Positions 46,006-54,102 of a stretch of 64,000 nt of DNA are shown one piece after another. How positions within the stretch are numbered: the stretch's first letter is position 1; every line of letters starts with the position of its first letter. The stretch comes from JAFKKS01 sp050187875 (GTDB taxonomy: Bacteria > Pseudomonadota > Alphaproteobacteria > Rhizobiales > Xanthobacteraceae), in contig JBFWXB010000009.1 in the NCBI GenBank assembly GCA_050187875.1, forward strand, positions 1 through 64,000, written 5' to 3'. The notes under the pieces were generated by a model, which saw only the letters and a program-made list of their open reading frames with translations, was not told where the DNA came from and ran no database searches. The position numbers and the translations under genes are program-made.

Positions 46006-46875
46006 ATGGCGAAAGTGGCTTTCCTCGGGCTTGGCGTGATGGGCTATCCGATGGCCGGGCACCTCGTGAAAAAGGGGGGCCACGACGTAACGGTCTACAA
46101 CCGCACGCATGCCAAAGCCGAGAAATGGGCGAAGGAGTTCGGCGGCAAGACGGCTAAGACGCCCAAGGAAGCTGCGGCCGGGCAGGACTTCGTGATGATG
46201 TGCGTCGGCAATGACGACGACGTGCGCACCGTGACGCTCGGCAAGGACGGCGCCTTCGAGGGCATGGCGAAGGGCAAGATCTTCGTCGACCACACGACGG
46301 CCTCGGCCGAGATCGCCCGCGAACTCAATATTGCAGCCAAAAAGGCCGGTTTCGATTTCATCGATGCGCCTGTGTCGGGCGGCCAGGCCGGCGCCGAGAA
46401 CGGCGTGCTCACCGTCATGTGCGGCGGCGAACAAGGGCCTTTCGCAAAGGCCGAGCCGGTGATCGCGGCTTATGCGCGCATGTGCAAGCTTCTCGGTCCG
46501 ACGGGCTCGGGCCAGCTTGCGAAAATGGTCAACCAGATTTGCATCGCCGGGCTCGTGGAAGGCCTCGCCGAAGGCATTCACTTCGCCAAGAAAGCCGGGC
46601 TCGACATCGAGGCGCTGGTCGCAACCATCTCAAAGGGCGCCGCTCAGTCCTGGCAGATGGAGAACCGCTACAAGGCGATGATCGAGAACAAGTTCGAGTT
46701 CGGGTTCGCCGTGAACTGGATGCGCAAAGACCTCAGCATCTGCCTCGCCGAGGCGCGCAAGAACGGCGCGCATCTCCCGATCACCGCGCTCGTCGATCAG
46801 TTCTATTCCGAAGTGCAGAAGATGGGCGGCGGCCGGTGGGATACGGCAAGCCTGTTCTCGCGCCTCGAGCGCTGA
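46006..46875 (+). CDS. NAD(P)-dependent beta-hydroxyacid dehydrogenase (HIBADH family)
   Basis: A 289-residue oxidoreductase. The Rossmann start FLGLGVMGYPMAGHL, the substrate loop DAPVSGGQAGAENG and the catalytic Lys in GQLAKMVNQ mark the 3-hydroxyisobutyrate dehydrogenase/tartronate semialdehyde reductase family. The exact substrate is not readable; FAVNWMRKDLSICLAEA near the C-terminus is typical of many 3-hydroxyisobutyrate or glyoxylate/succinic semialdehyde reductase members. AAGGAG lies six bases before ATG 46006 (three before the ATG at 46003). It is monocistronic and ends in a palindromic repeat. A second family member, LtnD, is at 55514. Confidence 0.9.
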   Translation: MAKVAFLGLGVMGYPMAGHLVKKGGHDVTVYNRTHAKAEKWAKEFGGKTAKTPKEAAAGQDFVMMCVGNDDDVRTVTLGKDGAFEGMAKGKIFVDHTTASAEIARELNIAAKKAGFDFIDAPVSGGQAGAENGVLTVMCGGEQGPFAKAEPVIAAYARMCKLLGPTGSGQLAKMVNQICIAGLVEGLAEGIHFAKKAGLDIEALVATISKGAAQSWQMENRYKAMIENKFEFGFAVNWMRKDLSICLAEARKNGAHLPITALVDQFYSEVQKMGGGRWDTASLFSRLER

Positions 46876-46883
46876 GAGATTTT

Positions 46884-46988
46884 GTCATTCCGGAAGCCGC
46901 GCGTCGCGCGGCTGTCCGGAATCCATACTCCATAGCGCCGGGATTATGGATTCCGGGCTCGCGGACTTTGTCCGCGCCCCCGAATGAC
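46884..46988. repeat. Palindromic repeat (REP pair, TCATTCCGG type), copy 2
   Basis: Same plan as 2628-2731: GTCATTCCGG at the left, CCGGAATCCATA and TATGGATTCCGG facing each other in the middle, and CGAATGAC at the right. The stems inside each half differ in sequence but keep pairing. It lies in a convergent gap. Confidence 0.8.
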
Positions 46989-46993
46989 AGAGC

Positions 46994-47791
46994 CTACCGC
47001 CCCTCGTATTGCGGCGCGCGTTTCGCCTTGAAGGCGGCGACGCCTTCCGTGAAGTCGCGTGTCTTCCCGGCCTTGCGCTGCTGGTCGCGCTCGAAATCGA
47101 GCTGCGTCGAAAGGTCGTTGGTCATGCTCGCCCGCGCCGCCTCCTTGATCAGACGATAGGTCGCGGCCGGTCCTTCCGCGAGCCGCTTCGCAAATGCGCC
47201 AACCTCTTCGACGAATTTGTCGTCGTCGAAGACCTTGTAGACGAGCCCCATCCGCTCGAGGTCGTCGCCCCTGATCTGATCGGCCGTTAGCATCAGGGCG
47301 AGCGCGCGCTTGGGCCCGACAATGCGCGGCAGGAACCACGTTCCGCCCGCGTCCGGAACGAGCGCGATGCGCGCGAAGGCTTCCTGCAGATACGCGGAGC
47401 GTGCGGCGAGCAGAACGTCGCAGGCCAGCGCGATATTGGCGGCCGCGCCGACCGCCGGCCCGTTGAGCGCAGCGATCGTGACCTTCGAGAAGTTGTAGAG
47501 CCGCCGCACCAGCGGATTGTAATCGCGATCGAGACGGCCGCCCACATCCACAAGGCCATCGGCCCCGACGAGCCGCTCCTCCGTCAAGTCCTGCCCGGAC
47601 GAGAAGCCCCGCCCCTCGCCTGTCAGCACGACGCAGCGCACATTGTCATCCCATTCGGCGCTGTCGAGAGCGACGCGCAGTTCCGCATGCATCGCGGCGT
47701 TGAAGGCGTTGAGCTTATCCGGCCGGGCGAGCGTGATGGTCGCGATCGGCCCGGCCACCGCATAGCGGATCGTAACGAACTTCGTTGTCAT
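46994..47791 (-). CDS. Enoyl-CoA hydratase/isomerase family protein
   Basis: A 265-residue crotonase-fold protein. It has the oxyanion-hole segments EGRGFSSGQDL and ALNGPAVGAAANIALACD, and ARIALVPDAGGTWFLPRIVG with an Asp where many isomerases (such as PaaG-type 2-(1,2-epoxy-1,2-dihydrophenyl)acetyl-CoA isomerase) carry the catalytic acid. So isomerase activity is as likely as hydratase. The ATG at 47791 lies 2 bases past the GST stop, so the two genes are translated together. A long open extension upstream of it is the GST gene read in the wrong frame. Confidence 0.9.
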   Translation of the reverse strand: MTTKFVTIRYAVAGPIATITLARPDKLNAFNAAMHAELRVALDSAEWDDNVRCVVLTGEGRGFSSGQDLTEERLVGADGLVDVGGRLDRDYNPLVRRLYNFSKVTIAALNGPAVGAAANIALACDVLLAARSAYLQEAFARIALVPDAGGTWFLPRIVGPKRALALMLTADQIRGDDLERMGLVYKVFDDDKFVEEVGAFAKRLAEGPAATYRLIKEAARASMTNDLSTQLDFERDQQRKAGKTRDFTEGVAAFKAKRAPQYEGR

Positions 47792-47793
47792 GA

Positions 47794-48405
47794 TCAGGCC
47801 TTCGCGCTCGCGCGCTCGGTGACCTGCCCACGCCAGCGCCGCAGGTTCTTGAGGTCCTCGGGGACGGTCAGCTTCGCCGGCTTCATGAAATCGATCGCGA
47901 TCATCGCGGTAATGTCGGCGACGGAATATTGGTCTCCGGCCAGGAACAATTGGTCCTTCAGCGTCTGATCGAGGAACGCGAGGAACTCCGCCACCTTCGG
48001 CTTGTTCGCCTCGCCCCATTCGGGAACCTGCGGCACCTCGAGCTCCTTCATCGCTGGATGAAGGTGCCGGAAGACGGATGCGACCGGACCCAGGAGGTAA
48101 AGCTCGGCGCGCCGGTTCCACATCTCGACCAGCGCGATGTCCTTGGCGTTGCGCCCGAACAACGGGGGCTCCGGCCGCAGCGCCTCGAAATAGCGGCAAA
48201 TAGCGATGGATTCGGTGATGACGGTACCGTCGTCCAGCACCAGGGCCGGCACCCGTTGCAGCGGGTTGACTGCGGTAAATTCAGGGGATTTTTGCTGCCC
48301 CTTGCCGAGATCCACCTGCTCGGTCGGGATCGACAGACCCTTCTCGGCAAGAAAAACCCGCACGCGGCGCGGATTTGGCGCCATCCCGAAGTCGTAGAGT
48401 TTCAT
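47794..48405 (-). CDS. Glutathione S-transferase family protein
   Basis: A 203-residue GST. The thioredoxin-fold N-terminal domain (1-80) shows KLYDFGMAPNPRRVRVFLAEKG, VNPLQRVPALVLDDG and the glutathione-binding TESIAICRYFE. The helical C-terminal domain (90-200) contains FLAGDQYSVADITAMIAIDF, the usual N-capping box. A ribosome-binding site GGAGCAGGAT precedes ATG 48405. Coupled with the enoyl-CoA hydratase-like gene 2 bases downstream; the pair may process an electrophilic CoA ester or related compound, which is speculative. Confidence 0.93.
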   Translation of the reverse strand: MKLYDFGMAPNPRRVRVFLAEKGLSIPTEQVDLGKGQQKSPEFTAVNPLQRVPALVLDDGTVITESIAICRYFEALRPEPPLFGRNAKDIALVEMWNRRAELYLLGPVASVFRHLHPAMKELEVPQVPEWGEANKPKVAEFLAFLDQTLKDQLFLAGDQYSVADITAMIAIDFMKPAKLTVPEDLKNLRRWRGQVTERASAKA

Positions 48406-48569
48406 ATCCTGCTCCCGCCCAACAGGGGCAATCGATCATGACGGCTAGACGACGGTCAAGGCGTCTTCGGCAGCCATCCGGAAGAGCCAAATCCTTGGGA
48501 TAGCCCCCAAAAAAACGCTCCGCAACGTCTCGTTAACCATCCGTCTCAGTCGGCTCTTAAGGTTTATAA

Positions 48570-50177
48570 GTGACTTTCGAGCGCATGGTCGAAACGACGA
48601 CGCCGGCTGCCGAAATCGACTCTCCTCCGATCGCACCCAACGCCCAGACGGGTCAAACGACGACCCCGAAAGCGGCGCGTGGTACGACGGCGCAGCGCGT
48701 GCGCGAGGCCCGAGACCGGCTGACCTCGACAACGGGCACCCGTCCCGCGTTCGACTACGAGCTCCTTCGCCAATTCGCGCAAAACCGAATCTCCGCGTCC
48801 TACGCGGTCATGCTGCTTGTCGGCACGGTCGGCTTCCTGTCGGGCCTCTGGACCGAGACCCTTTCAGCGCTCGCCTGGGCGCTTGGCGTCATCGCCATCC
48901 ATTGGATCATCACCTTCCAGTGCCGCAAGTTCCTGAGCGAGCCGGCCGGCAGCGTGAACCTGCGCGCTTGGCGCTTCCGCTTCATCACGCTCGATCTTCT
49001 CTTCGGCACGGCGTGGATGTTCAACGTTGTGAGCGTCGTGCACGGCCAGCAGGAAGCCGGCACGTTCATGCTCTTCATCATGCTGCTGGTGATCGCGCTC
49101 TCCAGCATGCTGGCGTCGAGCGTGCCGCTTGCGATCTTCGCCACGACGCTGCCGGTGACGACCGCCGTCGTCATCGACTTCATCCTCAAGGGCGACATCC
49201 ACAGCTACATCCTCGTCGCCATGGCGATCACGGCGCAGGCCTATTTCGCCCTCCTCGCGCAGCGTCTTTACGCCAACACGCTCGCGACCCTCGAGGCGCG
49301 GGCGGAGAAGGACGCGCTCATCGGCGAGCTCGAGCAGGCAAACTCCAATTCCGACGAAGCGCGCCGGCGCGCGGAAGCCGCTAATCTCGCGAAATCACGC
49401 TTTCTCGCGCAGATGAGCCATGAGCTGCGCACGCCGCTCAACGCCATTCTCGGCTTCTCCGAGGTGATGAAGAGCGAGGTGCTCGGGCCCCACCAGAACC
49501 CGACCTACAGGGAATATGCCGGCGACATTCACTCGTCCGGCGTTCACCTGCTCAATCTCATCAATGAAATTCTCGACCTGTCGCGCATCGAGGCCGGCCG
49601 CTACGAGCTCAGCGAAGAGCCCGTCTCGCTCGCCGCCGTGGTCGAGGACTGCCACCACCTCCTCAATATGCGCGCGAAGAACCGCGGCATCACGATCCAC
49701 GAGGCGTTCGAGCCGAACCTGCCGCGCATCTGGGCGGACGAGCGCGCCACGCGTCAGGTCTGTCTGAATCTTCTCTCCAACGCCATCAAGTTCACGCCAC
49801 AAGGCGGCGAGATCTGGCTCAAGGTCGGCTGGACCGCGGCCGGCGGCCAATATGTCGTCGTCAAGGATACCGGCACCGGCATCGCCGAAGAGGAGATTCC
49901 GATCGTGCTTGCCTCCTTCGGGCAAGGCAGCAACGCCATCAAATCGGCAGAACAAGGTGCGGGCCTCGGCCTCCCGATCGTCAAGAGCCTGATCGACATG
50001 CATGGCGGCACGTTCACGCTCAAGTCGAAGCTGCGCGAGGGAACCGAAGTGATCGTCACGTTCCCGCCGGAGCGCGTGATGTCGGCGCTCGCGCCGATCG
50101 CGCAAGCCGCACCGCCGATCCAGCCGGACGCCGACCCGTCGGGGTTCCCGACCGCCGACGCTGCCAAACGCCGCTGA
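48570..50177 (+). CDS. Membrane-bound sensor histidine kinase (orphan)
   Basis: A 535-residue kinase. After a Thr/Pro-rich cytoplasmic start (1-65) come about six membrane helices (75-235), a short coiled coil (240-275), the HisKA domain with phospho-acceptor H284 in AQMSHELRTPLNAILGF, and the ATPase domain with N box NLLSNAIKF, DTGTGIAEEEI and GAGLGLPIVKSLIDMHGG. A Pro-rich tail follows. No response regulator lies in the neighbourhood, so the partner is encoded elsewhere. The H box and architecture resemble PleC/DivJ/PdhS-like kinases that control the alphaproteobacterial cell cycle, but this is similarity of type only. GTG start at 48570 with AAGG upstream; ATG 48585 is an alternative. Confidence 0.93.
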   Translation: MTFERMVETTTPAAEIDSPPIAPNAQTGQTTTPKAARGTTAQRVREARDRLTSTTGTRPAFDYELLRQFAQNRISASYAVMLLVGTVGFLSGLWTETLSALAWALGVIAIHWIITFQCRKFLSEPAGSVNLRAWRFRFITLDLLFGTAWMFNVVSVVHGQQEAGTFMLFIMLLVIALSSMLASSVPLAIFATTLPVTTAVVIDFILKGDIHSYILVAMAITAQAYFALLAQRLYANTLATLEARAEKDALIGELEQANSNSDEARRRAEAANLAKSRFLAQMSHELRTPLNAILGFSEVMKSEVLGPHQNPTYREYAGDIHSSGVHLLNLINEILDLSRIEAGRYELSEEPVSLAAVVEDCHHLLNMRAKNRGITIHEAFEPNLPRIWADERATRQVCLNLLSNAIKFTPQGGEIWLKVGWTAAGGQYVVVKDTGTGIAEEEIPIVLASFGQGSNAIKSAEQGAGLGLPIVKSLIDMHGGTFTLKSKLREGTEVIVTFPPERVMSALAPIAQAAPPIQPDADPSGFPTADAAKRR

Positions 50178-50262
50178 GCCGGGAACCCGCGACGACCAAA
50201 CGTCCCATTGCCTTCGAAAGTCCCCGTCCTATGTTGCAGATGCCGCCCAATCGTCGGAATCC

Positions 50263-50445
50263 ATGGCCGCCGTTCTGTCACCCTGCATCAATGTCTGCAC
50301 GATCGATCCGTGTTCCGGTCTCTGCGTCGGATGCCGGCGCACGCTGACGGAAATCGCGCAATGGGCCAGTCTTTCCGATCTCGATCGCGCGCGCATCATG
50401 GCCGATCTGCCCCGGCGATCGCCGTCTCCGGCGACGCCCTCATGA
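50263..50445 (+). CDS. DUF1289 small cysteine-rich protein
   Basis: A 60-residue protein filled by the DUF1289 motif: PCINVCTIDPCSGLCVGCRR has five cysteines in the conserved spacing, followed by the TLTEIAQWASLSD helix. The cysteines probably bind a metal (zinc or iron-sulfur). In Proteobacteria this domain often sits at the ends of other proteins or beside redox genes; function unknown. Its TGA stop overlaps the ATG of the next gene (ATGA), so the two are translationally coupled. Confidence 0.88.
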   Translation: MAAVLSPCINVCTIDPCSGLCVGCRRTLTEIAQWASLSDLDRARIMADLPRRSPSPATPS

Positions 50446-51164
50446 AACAGCAAGGCACGGGCGGCCACAGCCGGCTCCTCTGGGGCCTGCTGATCGGCCT
50501 CGGACTGGCGCTTCTGATCCTTGTCGCGCGCCATCGCCGCGGTGAGATCGCGGGCATCGCGCTGGACGACTTCAGCGCCCTCGTCGTCAAGGTCTCGCTG
50601 CTTCTCTTCTTTGCCGGCGCCGTGATCGCCCTCTTCCGTCACCGCCTCTCTGCCGCGCTCGAAGCGCTGGTGTTCTGGACATTGATCGGATTGTTGCTTG
50701 CGGCCGGCTACACCTATCGTCATGACCTTCTGCAGGTCAGCGATCGCATCATGGCGGAGCTGGTGCCCGGTCGCGCAGCGGTGCGCGGCCATACCGTTGA
50801 ATTTGCGCGCAGCCGTGGCGGCGAGTTTCGCGTCGCGGTCGAAATCAACGGCAACAAGGTCGCGACCGTCCTCGATACCGGAGCGAGCTCCGTCGTGCTG
50901 ACGCAGGAAGCAGCGAAGGCCGCCGGCCTTCCGATCGAGGTCCTCGACTACACCGTCCCGGTCGACACCGCGAACGGCCGCACGCGCGCGGCGGCCGTGA
51001 CGCTCGATCGCCTCGCCATTGGCAATATCGTCGAGCGCGCCGTGCCCGCGCTTGTCGCGCAACCGGGGCAGCTGAGCACGACGTTGCTCGGCATGACGTT
51101 CCTCACGCGGCTCGAAAGCTGGGAAGTGCGCGGCGACAAGCTGCTGCTGCGCGGCTACCCGTAG
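50442..51164 (+). CDS. Membrane-anchored retropepsin-like aspartic protease (TIGR02281 type)
   Basis: A 240-residue protein with three N-terminal membrane helices (about 12-30, 46-66 and 72-90) and a C-terminal single-domain aspartic protease with the catalytic ATVLDTGASSVVLTQ motif (D145). The fold is completed by LGMTFLTRLESWEVRGDKLLL. Half-size proteases of this clan AA type act as dimers, here in the periplasm by topology. The substrate is unknown. ATG 50442 overlaps the stop of the DUF1289 gene. A two-hairpin repeat follows 10 bases after the stop. Confidence 0.92.
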   Translation: MKQQGTGGHSRLLWGLLIGLGLALLILVARHRRGEIAGIALDDFSALVVKVSLLLFFAGAVIALFRHRLSAALEALVFWTLIGLLLAAGYTYRHDLLQVSDRIMAELVPGRAAVRGHTVEFARSRGGEFRVAVEINGNKVATVLDTGASSVVLTQEAAKAAGLPIEVLDYTVPVDTANGRTRAAAVTLDRLAIGNIVERAVPALVAQPGQLSTTLLGMTFLTRLESWEVRGDKLLLRGYP

Positions 51165-51173
51165 CCCCTTCTT

Positions 51174-51273
51174 CACCTCTCCCCTTTGGGGAGAGGTCGG
51201 CACGCGAAGCGTGCCGGATGAGGGGAGAGAGCTTAGCGAGAATCACCCGCCCCTCTCCCCATCGGGGAGAGGG
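51174..51273. repeat. REPIN-like two-hairpin intergenic repeat, copy 3
   Basis: CCTCTCCCC-TTT-GGGGAGAGG at the left, GGCACGCGAAGCGTGCC next, then a variable centre, and CTCTCCCCATCGGGGAGAGG at the right. It lies in the convergent gap between the protease gene and the TSUP permease gene. Confidence 0.8.
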
Positions 51274-51311
51274 AGCTTGCCCGGCATGGCCGGAAATGAA
51301 TTCACCCGCGT

Positions 51312-52142
51312 TCACACAAGCGTCGCAAGAAATCGCAGCGCGACGAGCAGCATAAAGCAGCCGAACGCAATCTCGAGCTGACGGCGCGGCAGCGCATGCG
51401 CCACGCGCGCGCCGTAAGGCGCGACGAAGCTCGCGACCGGCGCCATCAGCGCGACGCCGATCAGCGACACGTAGCCGATGGAAAGCGGCGGCATCAGCGC
51501 TTGTTGCGGCCAGCCGGCGATCATGTAGCTCACCGTGCCGACGAGCGCGATGATGATGCCGACGCCGGCCCCGATCGCAACGCCGGCATGGATCGGCCGG
51601 CCATAGAGCACGAGGATGAGGGTCGCAACAGCGCCGCCGCCGACGCCCATCAGCGCGGAATAAAGGCCGATGAAGATGCCGTAGGCGCTCATCAGCGCCG
51701 TGCCGGGAAGCTCCTCACCGAGCCGCCAGCTTTCGCGCCCGAACAGCATCTTCATCGAGATGAAGCCGGCAAGTACGACAAAGGCGAGACGGAACACCCA
51801 GGCCGGCGCGAAAGCCGCCGTTGCGCCACCCGCGATCACGCCGATCGCAATCGGGACCGTCCACCGCCGCAGCACTTCGACCGGAACATTGCCGCGCGCG
51901 AGATGCGTGCGATAGGAGCGCCAGGCGGTCGGCGCGATGATGGCGAGCGAGGTGCCGACGCAAAGCTGCATGCGTACATCCTGCGAAACGCCGAGCACTC
52001 CGAAAATCTCGAACAGCACGGGGACGATGACGCCGCCGCCGCCAACACCGAAAAGGCCGGCAAGAAAGCCGCTGACCGCGCCGCCGGCCATGATCATGGC
52101 CGCAAGCAGCGCCAATTCACTGGCAGGAACACCGAGAAGCAT
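51312..52142 (-). CDS. TSUP-family (TauE/SafE) permease
   Basis: A protein of about 276 residues with eight hydrophobic segments in two repeats of the TauE/SafE family. The signature GFLAGLFGVGGGGVIVPVLF is near the N-terminus and its echo IGLYSALMGVGGGAVATLIL opens the second half; CVGTSLAIIAPTAW is also typical. Members carry sulfite, sulfoacetate, sulfonates or other organic anions; the substrate here is unknown. I start at ATG 52142, with AAGG six bases upstream, because longer starts would overlap dusA. It lies 28 bases after dusA on the same strand. Confidence 0.9.
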   Translation of the reverse strand: MLLGVPASELALLAAMIMAGGAVSGFLAGLFGVGGGGVIVPVLFEIFGVLGVSQDVRMQLCVGTSLAIIAPTAWRSYRTHLARGNVPVEVLRRWTVPIAIGVIAGGATAAFAPAWVFRLAFVVLAGFISMKMLFGRESWRLGEELPGTALMSAYGIFIGLYSALMGVGGGAVATLILVLYGRPIHAGVAIGAGVGIIIALVGTVSYMIAGWPQQALMPPLSIGYVSLIGVALMAPVASFVAPYGARVAHALPRRQLEIAFGCFMLLVALRFLATLV

Positions 52143-52170
52143 CAGGAGCCTTACAACCGCATGCGAGCCG

Positions 52171-53175
52171 TCATGCGGCGAGATCGGGACGAAGATCGGT
52201 GTCCGCATCACCAATCATCGCGAGCGCGTCGATGACGACGCGCAGACCGGCATCCGGCTTCACGCCTTCGGTTGCGAGATGCCGGCGAAACGCGCGCGCC
52301 CCCCGAACGCTGCGGAAGACGCCGAGAATGTGCCGCGTCATCGCATGCAGGCGTACGCCCCTCGCGAGCTGCTCTTCGATGTAGGGAAGAAACCCTTCGA
52401 CGGCAGACTTCACCGAAGCGAAGCCGGCCGCCGCGCCGAAGATCTCGGGATCGACGGCGAGCAATTGTGACGGATCCTGATAAGCGGCGCGCCCCATCAT
52501 CACCCCGTCGACATGCGCGAGGTGGCCGCGCGCAGCGGCGAGCGTCGTGATGCCGCCATTGATGATCACCGGAAGCGTCGGCCGCGCCGCCTTGAGCCGA
52601 TAGACGCGCGCATAGTCGAGCGGCGGAATTTCACGGTTCTGCTTCGGGTCGAGTCCCTTCAGCCACGCCTTGCGTGCGTGCACGATGAGCGCATCGGCAC
52701 CCGCTTGAACAACGGCGGCTGCCAGCGCATCGAGCGCCACTTCAGTATCCTGCTCGTCGATGCCCAGGCGGCATTTCACCGTCACCGGGATAGAGACCGC
52801 GGCCTTCATCGCCGCGACGCAATCGCCGACAAGCCGCGGCTCCGCCATCAAGCAAGCGCCGAAGCGGCCGCCCTGCACGCGTGTGGAGGGGCAGCCGACA
52901 TTCAGATTGATTTCGTCATAGCCCATGTCGGCGCAGATGCGCGCGGCGTCCGCAAGCGCACGCGGTTCACTGCCGCCGAGTTGCACGGCAACGGGATGCT
53001 CGGCCGGGTCGAAGCCAAGCAGCCGCGCCCGATCGCCGTGGATCACCGCGCCGGCCGTCAGCATCTCGGTATAGAGGAGCGCACGACGCGTCAGCAGCCG
53101 ATGGAAGGCGCGGCAATGCCGATCCGTCCACTCCATCATCGGCGCGATGCAGAAGCGATGGGCTTCGATTTTCAA
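52171..53175 (-). CDS. dusA: tRNA-dihydrouridine(20/20a) synthase
   Basis: A 334-residue FMN enzyme that reduces U20/U20a in tRNA. It begins with the flavin-binding CIAPMMEWTDRHCRAFHRLL, has the proton-donor cysteine in INLNVGCPSTRVQGGRFGACLM, VKCRLGIDE, the HARKAWLKGLDPKQNREIPPL segment specific to DusA, and NGGITTLAAARGHL with MMGRAAYQDP. The C-terminal helical domain that grips the tRNA is complete. It is first in a short unit with the TSUP gene. Identification as the DusA subfamily is strong. Confidence 0.96.
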   Translation of the reverse strand: MKIEAHRFCIAPMMEWTDRHCRAFHRLLTRRALLYTEMLTAGAVIHGDRARLLGFDPAEHPVAVQLGGSEPRALADAARICADMGYDEINLNVGCPSTRVQGGRFGACLMAEPRLVGDCVAAMKAAVSIPVTVKCRLGIDEQDTEVALDALAAAVVQAGADALIVHARKAWLKGLDPKQNREIPPLDYARVYRLKAARPTLPVIINGGITTLAAARGHLAHVDGVMMGRAAYQDPSQLLAVDPEIFGAAAGFASVKSAVEGFLPYIEEQLARGVRLHAMTRHILGVFRSVRGARAFRRHLATEGVKPDAGLRVVIDALAMIGDADTDLRPDLAA

Positions 53176-53284
53176 GATTTTAGAAGCTCCTTCTCACGCG
53201 GCGTTCCGCTTTCACTCCTGAGATAGGCGAAACGACGCGCCCTTGTAACGGTTTCTTCTCGCCGCGTCATACACTTACAAATTC

Positions 53285-53402
53285 ACCCTCCCCCGAAAGG
53301 GGAGGGTCGGCGCGCAAAGCGCGCCGGAGAGGGGGGTCAATTATTTCTGTATCTGACCCCCACCCGACCGCTTCGCGGTCGACCTCCCCCTTTTAGGGGA
53401 GG
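53285..53402. repeat. REPIN-like two-hairpin intergenic repeat, copy 4
   Basis: CCCTCCCCCGAAAGGGGAGGG, then GGCGCGCAAAGCGCGCC, GGGGGTC, a variable centre, GACCCCC, GACCGCTTCGCGGTC and CCTCCCCCTTTTAGGGGAGG. The two halves are inverted copies of one plan. No gene is visible in the 240-base gap 53176-53415. Confidence 0.85.
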
Positions 53403-53415
53403 TAAAGAAATCGGC

Positions 53416-54102
53416 CTAGCCGGAGACAACCGCGACCTTCGGCTCCGGCTTCCCGCTCCAAGTGAAGCGGTAGGTTCGCGCCTTGCGCACATTCATCACC
53501 AGCGCCGGGCGGAAGCAGGCGAGACAGATGCCGCGGCGGCGGCGCACGCTCGGATAGATGATGCCGAGCGAGCCGGCGTCGAGAAGCTGCGCCGCCAGCG
53601 CCTGCGACGCGACATAGCTCTCCGGCGCAAGGCAATCGGCAAAGCGTTCGTCATCACGGATGTCATGAAACGCCGCGCTGAAATCGGCGAGATAGTCGTC
53701 ATACGTGATGGCCTCGTCGAACCAATCGACCTCCGCGAGCTCGACCGATTTGTGGAACGCGACCTCCGCCTGCGCCGTCTCGAGCGCAAAGGCGGCATAC
53801 CAGGCACCGCGCTCCGGCCCGTTGAAGCGGCTACCGAGCGGATGCGGGTGGCAGAAGGCGGCGTTGACGATGCGGAAATATGGGACACCGAAGACGAGCT
53901 CATGAATCCCGATGCCGGGGACGAGGTCATTTTCGGCGAGAAGCCGGTCGTTCGTGGCATTGTCGAGGTCGAAGATGTCGCGCAAATGCGCGTCGCTCTC
54001 GGCGATGCGCGTGAGCACACTGTCCCCGCCCTCGCTGTATTTCGACGGGATCAGGCGGTGGGTGTCGTTGCGGCGGACAAGGCGTGCAGCCGGAAGGTTC
54101 AC
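53416..54102 (-). CDS. RES-domain toxin (NAD+-targeting, ParT/MbcT-like)
   Basis: A 228-residue protein with the RES fold, whose members degrade or use NAD+ to arrest growth. The naming residues are visible: R92 in GSRFNGPERGAWYAAF, Y102, the Glu in AQAEVAFH (E113) and the Ser in IIYPSVR near residue 181, followed by GICLACFRPALV. An earlier Arg in HRLIPSKY also fits the active site. The ATG at 54102 overlaps the antitoxin stop by four bases, the usual order antitoxin then toxin. The chain appears intact, so the module is probably functional. Confidence 0.92.
   Translation of the reverse strand: MNLPAARLVRRNDTHRLIPSKYSEGGDSVLTRIAESDAHLRDIFDLDNATNDRLLAENDLVPGIGIHELVFGVPYFRIVNAAFCHPHPLGSRFNGPERGAWYAAFALETAQAEVAFHKSVELAEVDWFDEAITYDDYLADFSAAFHDIRDDERFADCLAPESYVASQALAAQLLDAGSLGIIYPSVRRRRGICLACFRPALVMNVRKARTYRFTWSGKPEPKVAVVSG

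Noticed and set aside
53285..53402. Repeat at 53.3 kb as a CRISPR fragment
   Set aside because: It has mirror-image hairpins and not direct repeats with equal spacers, and no cas gene is near.
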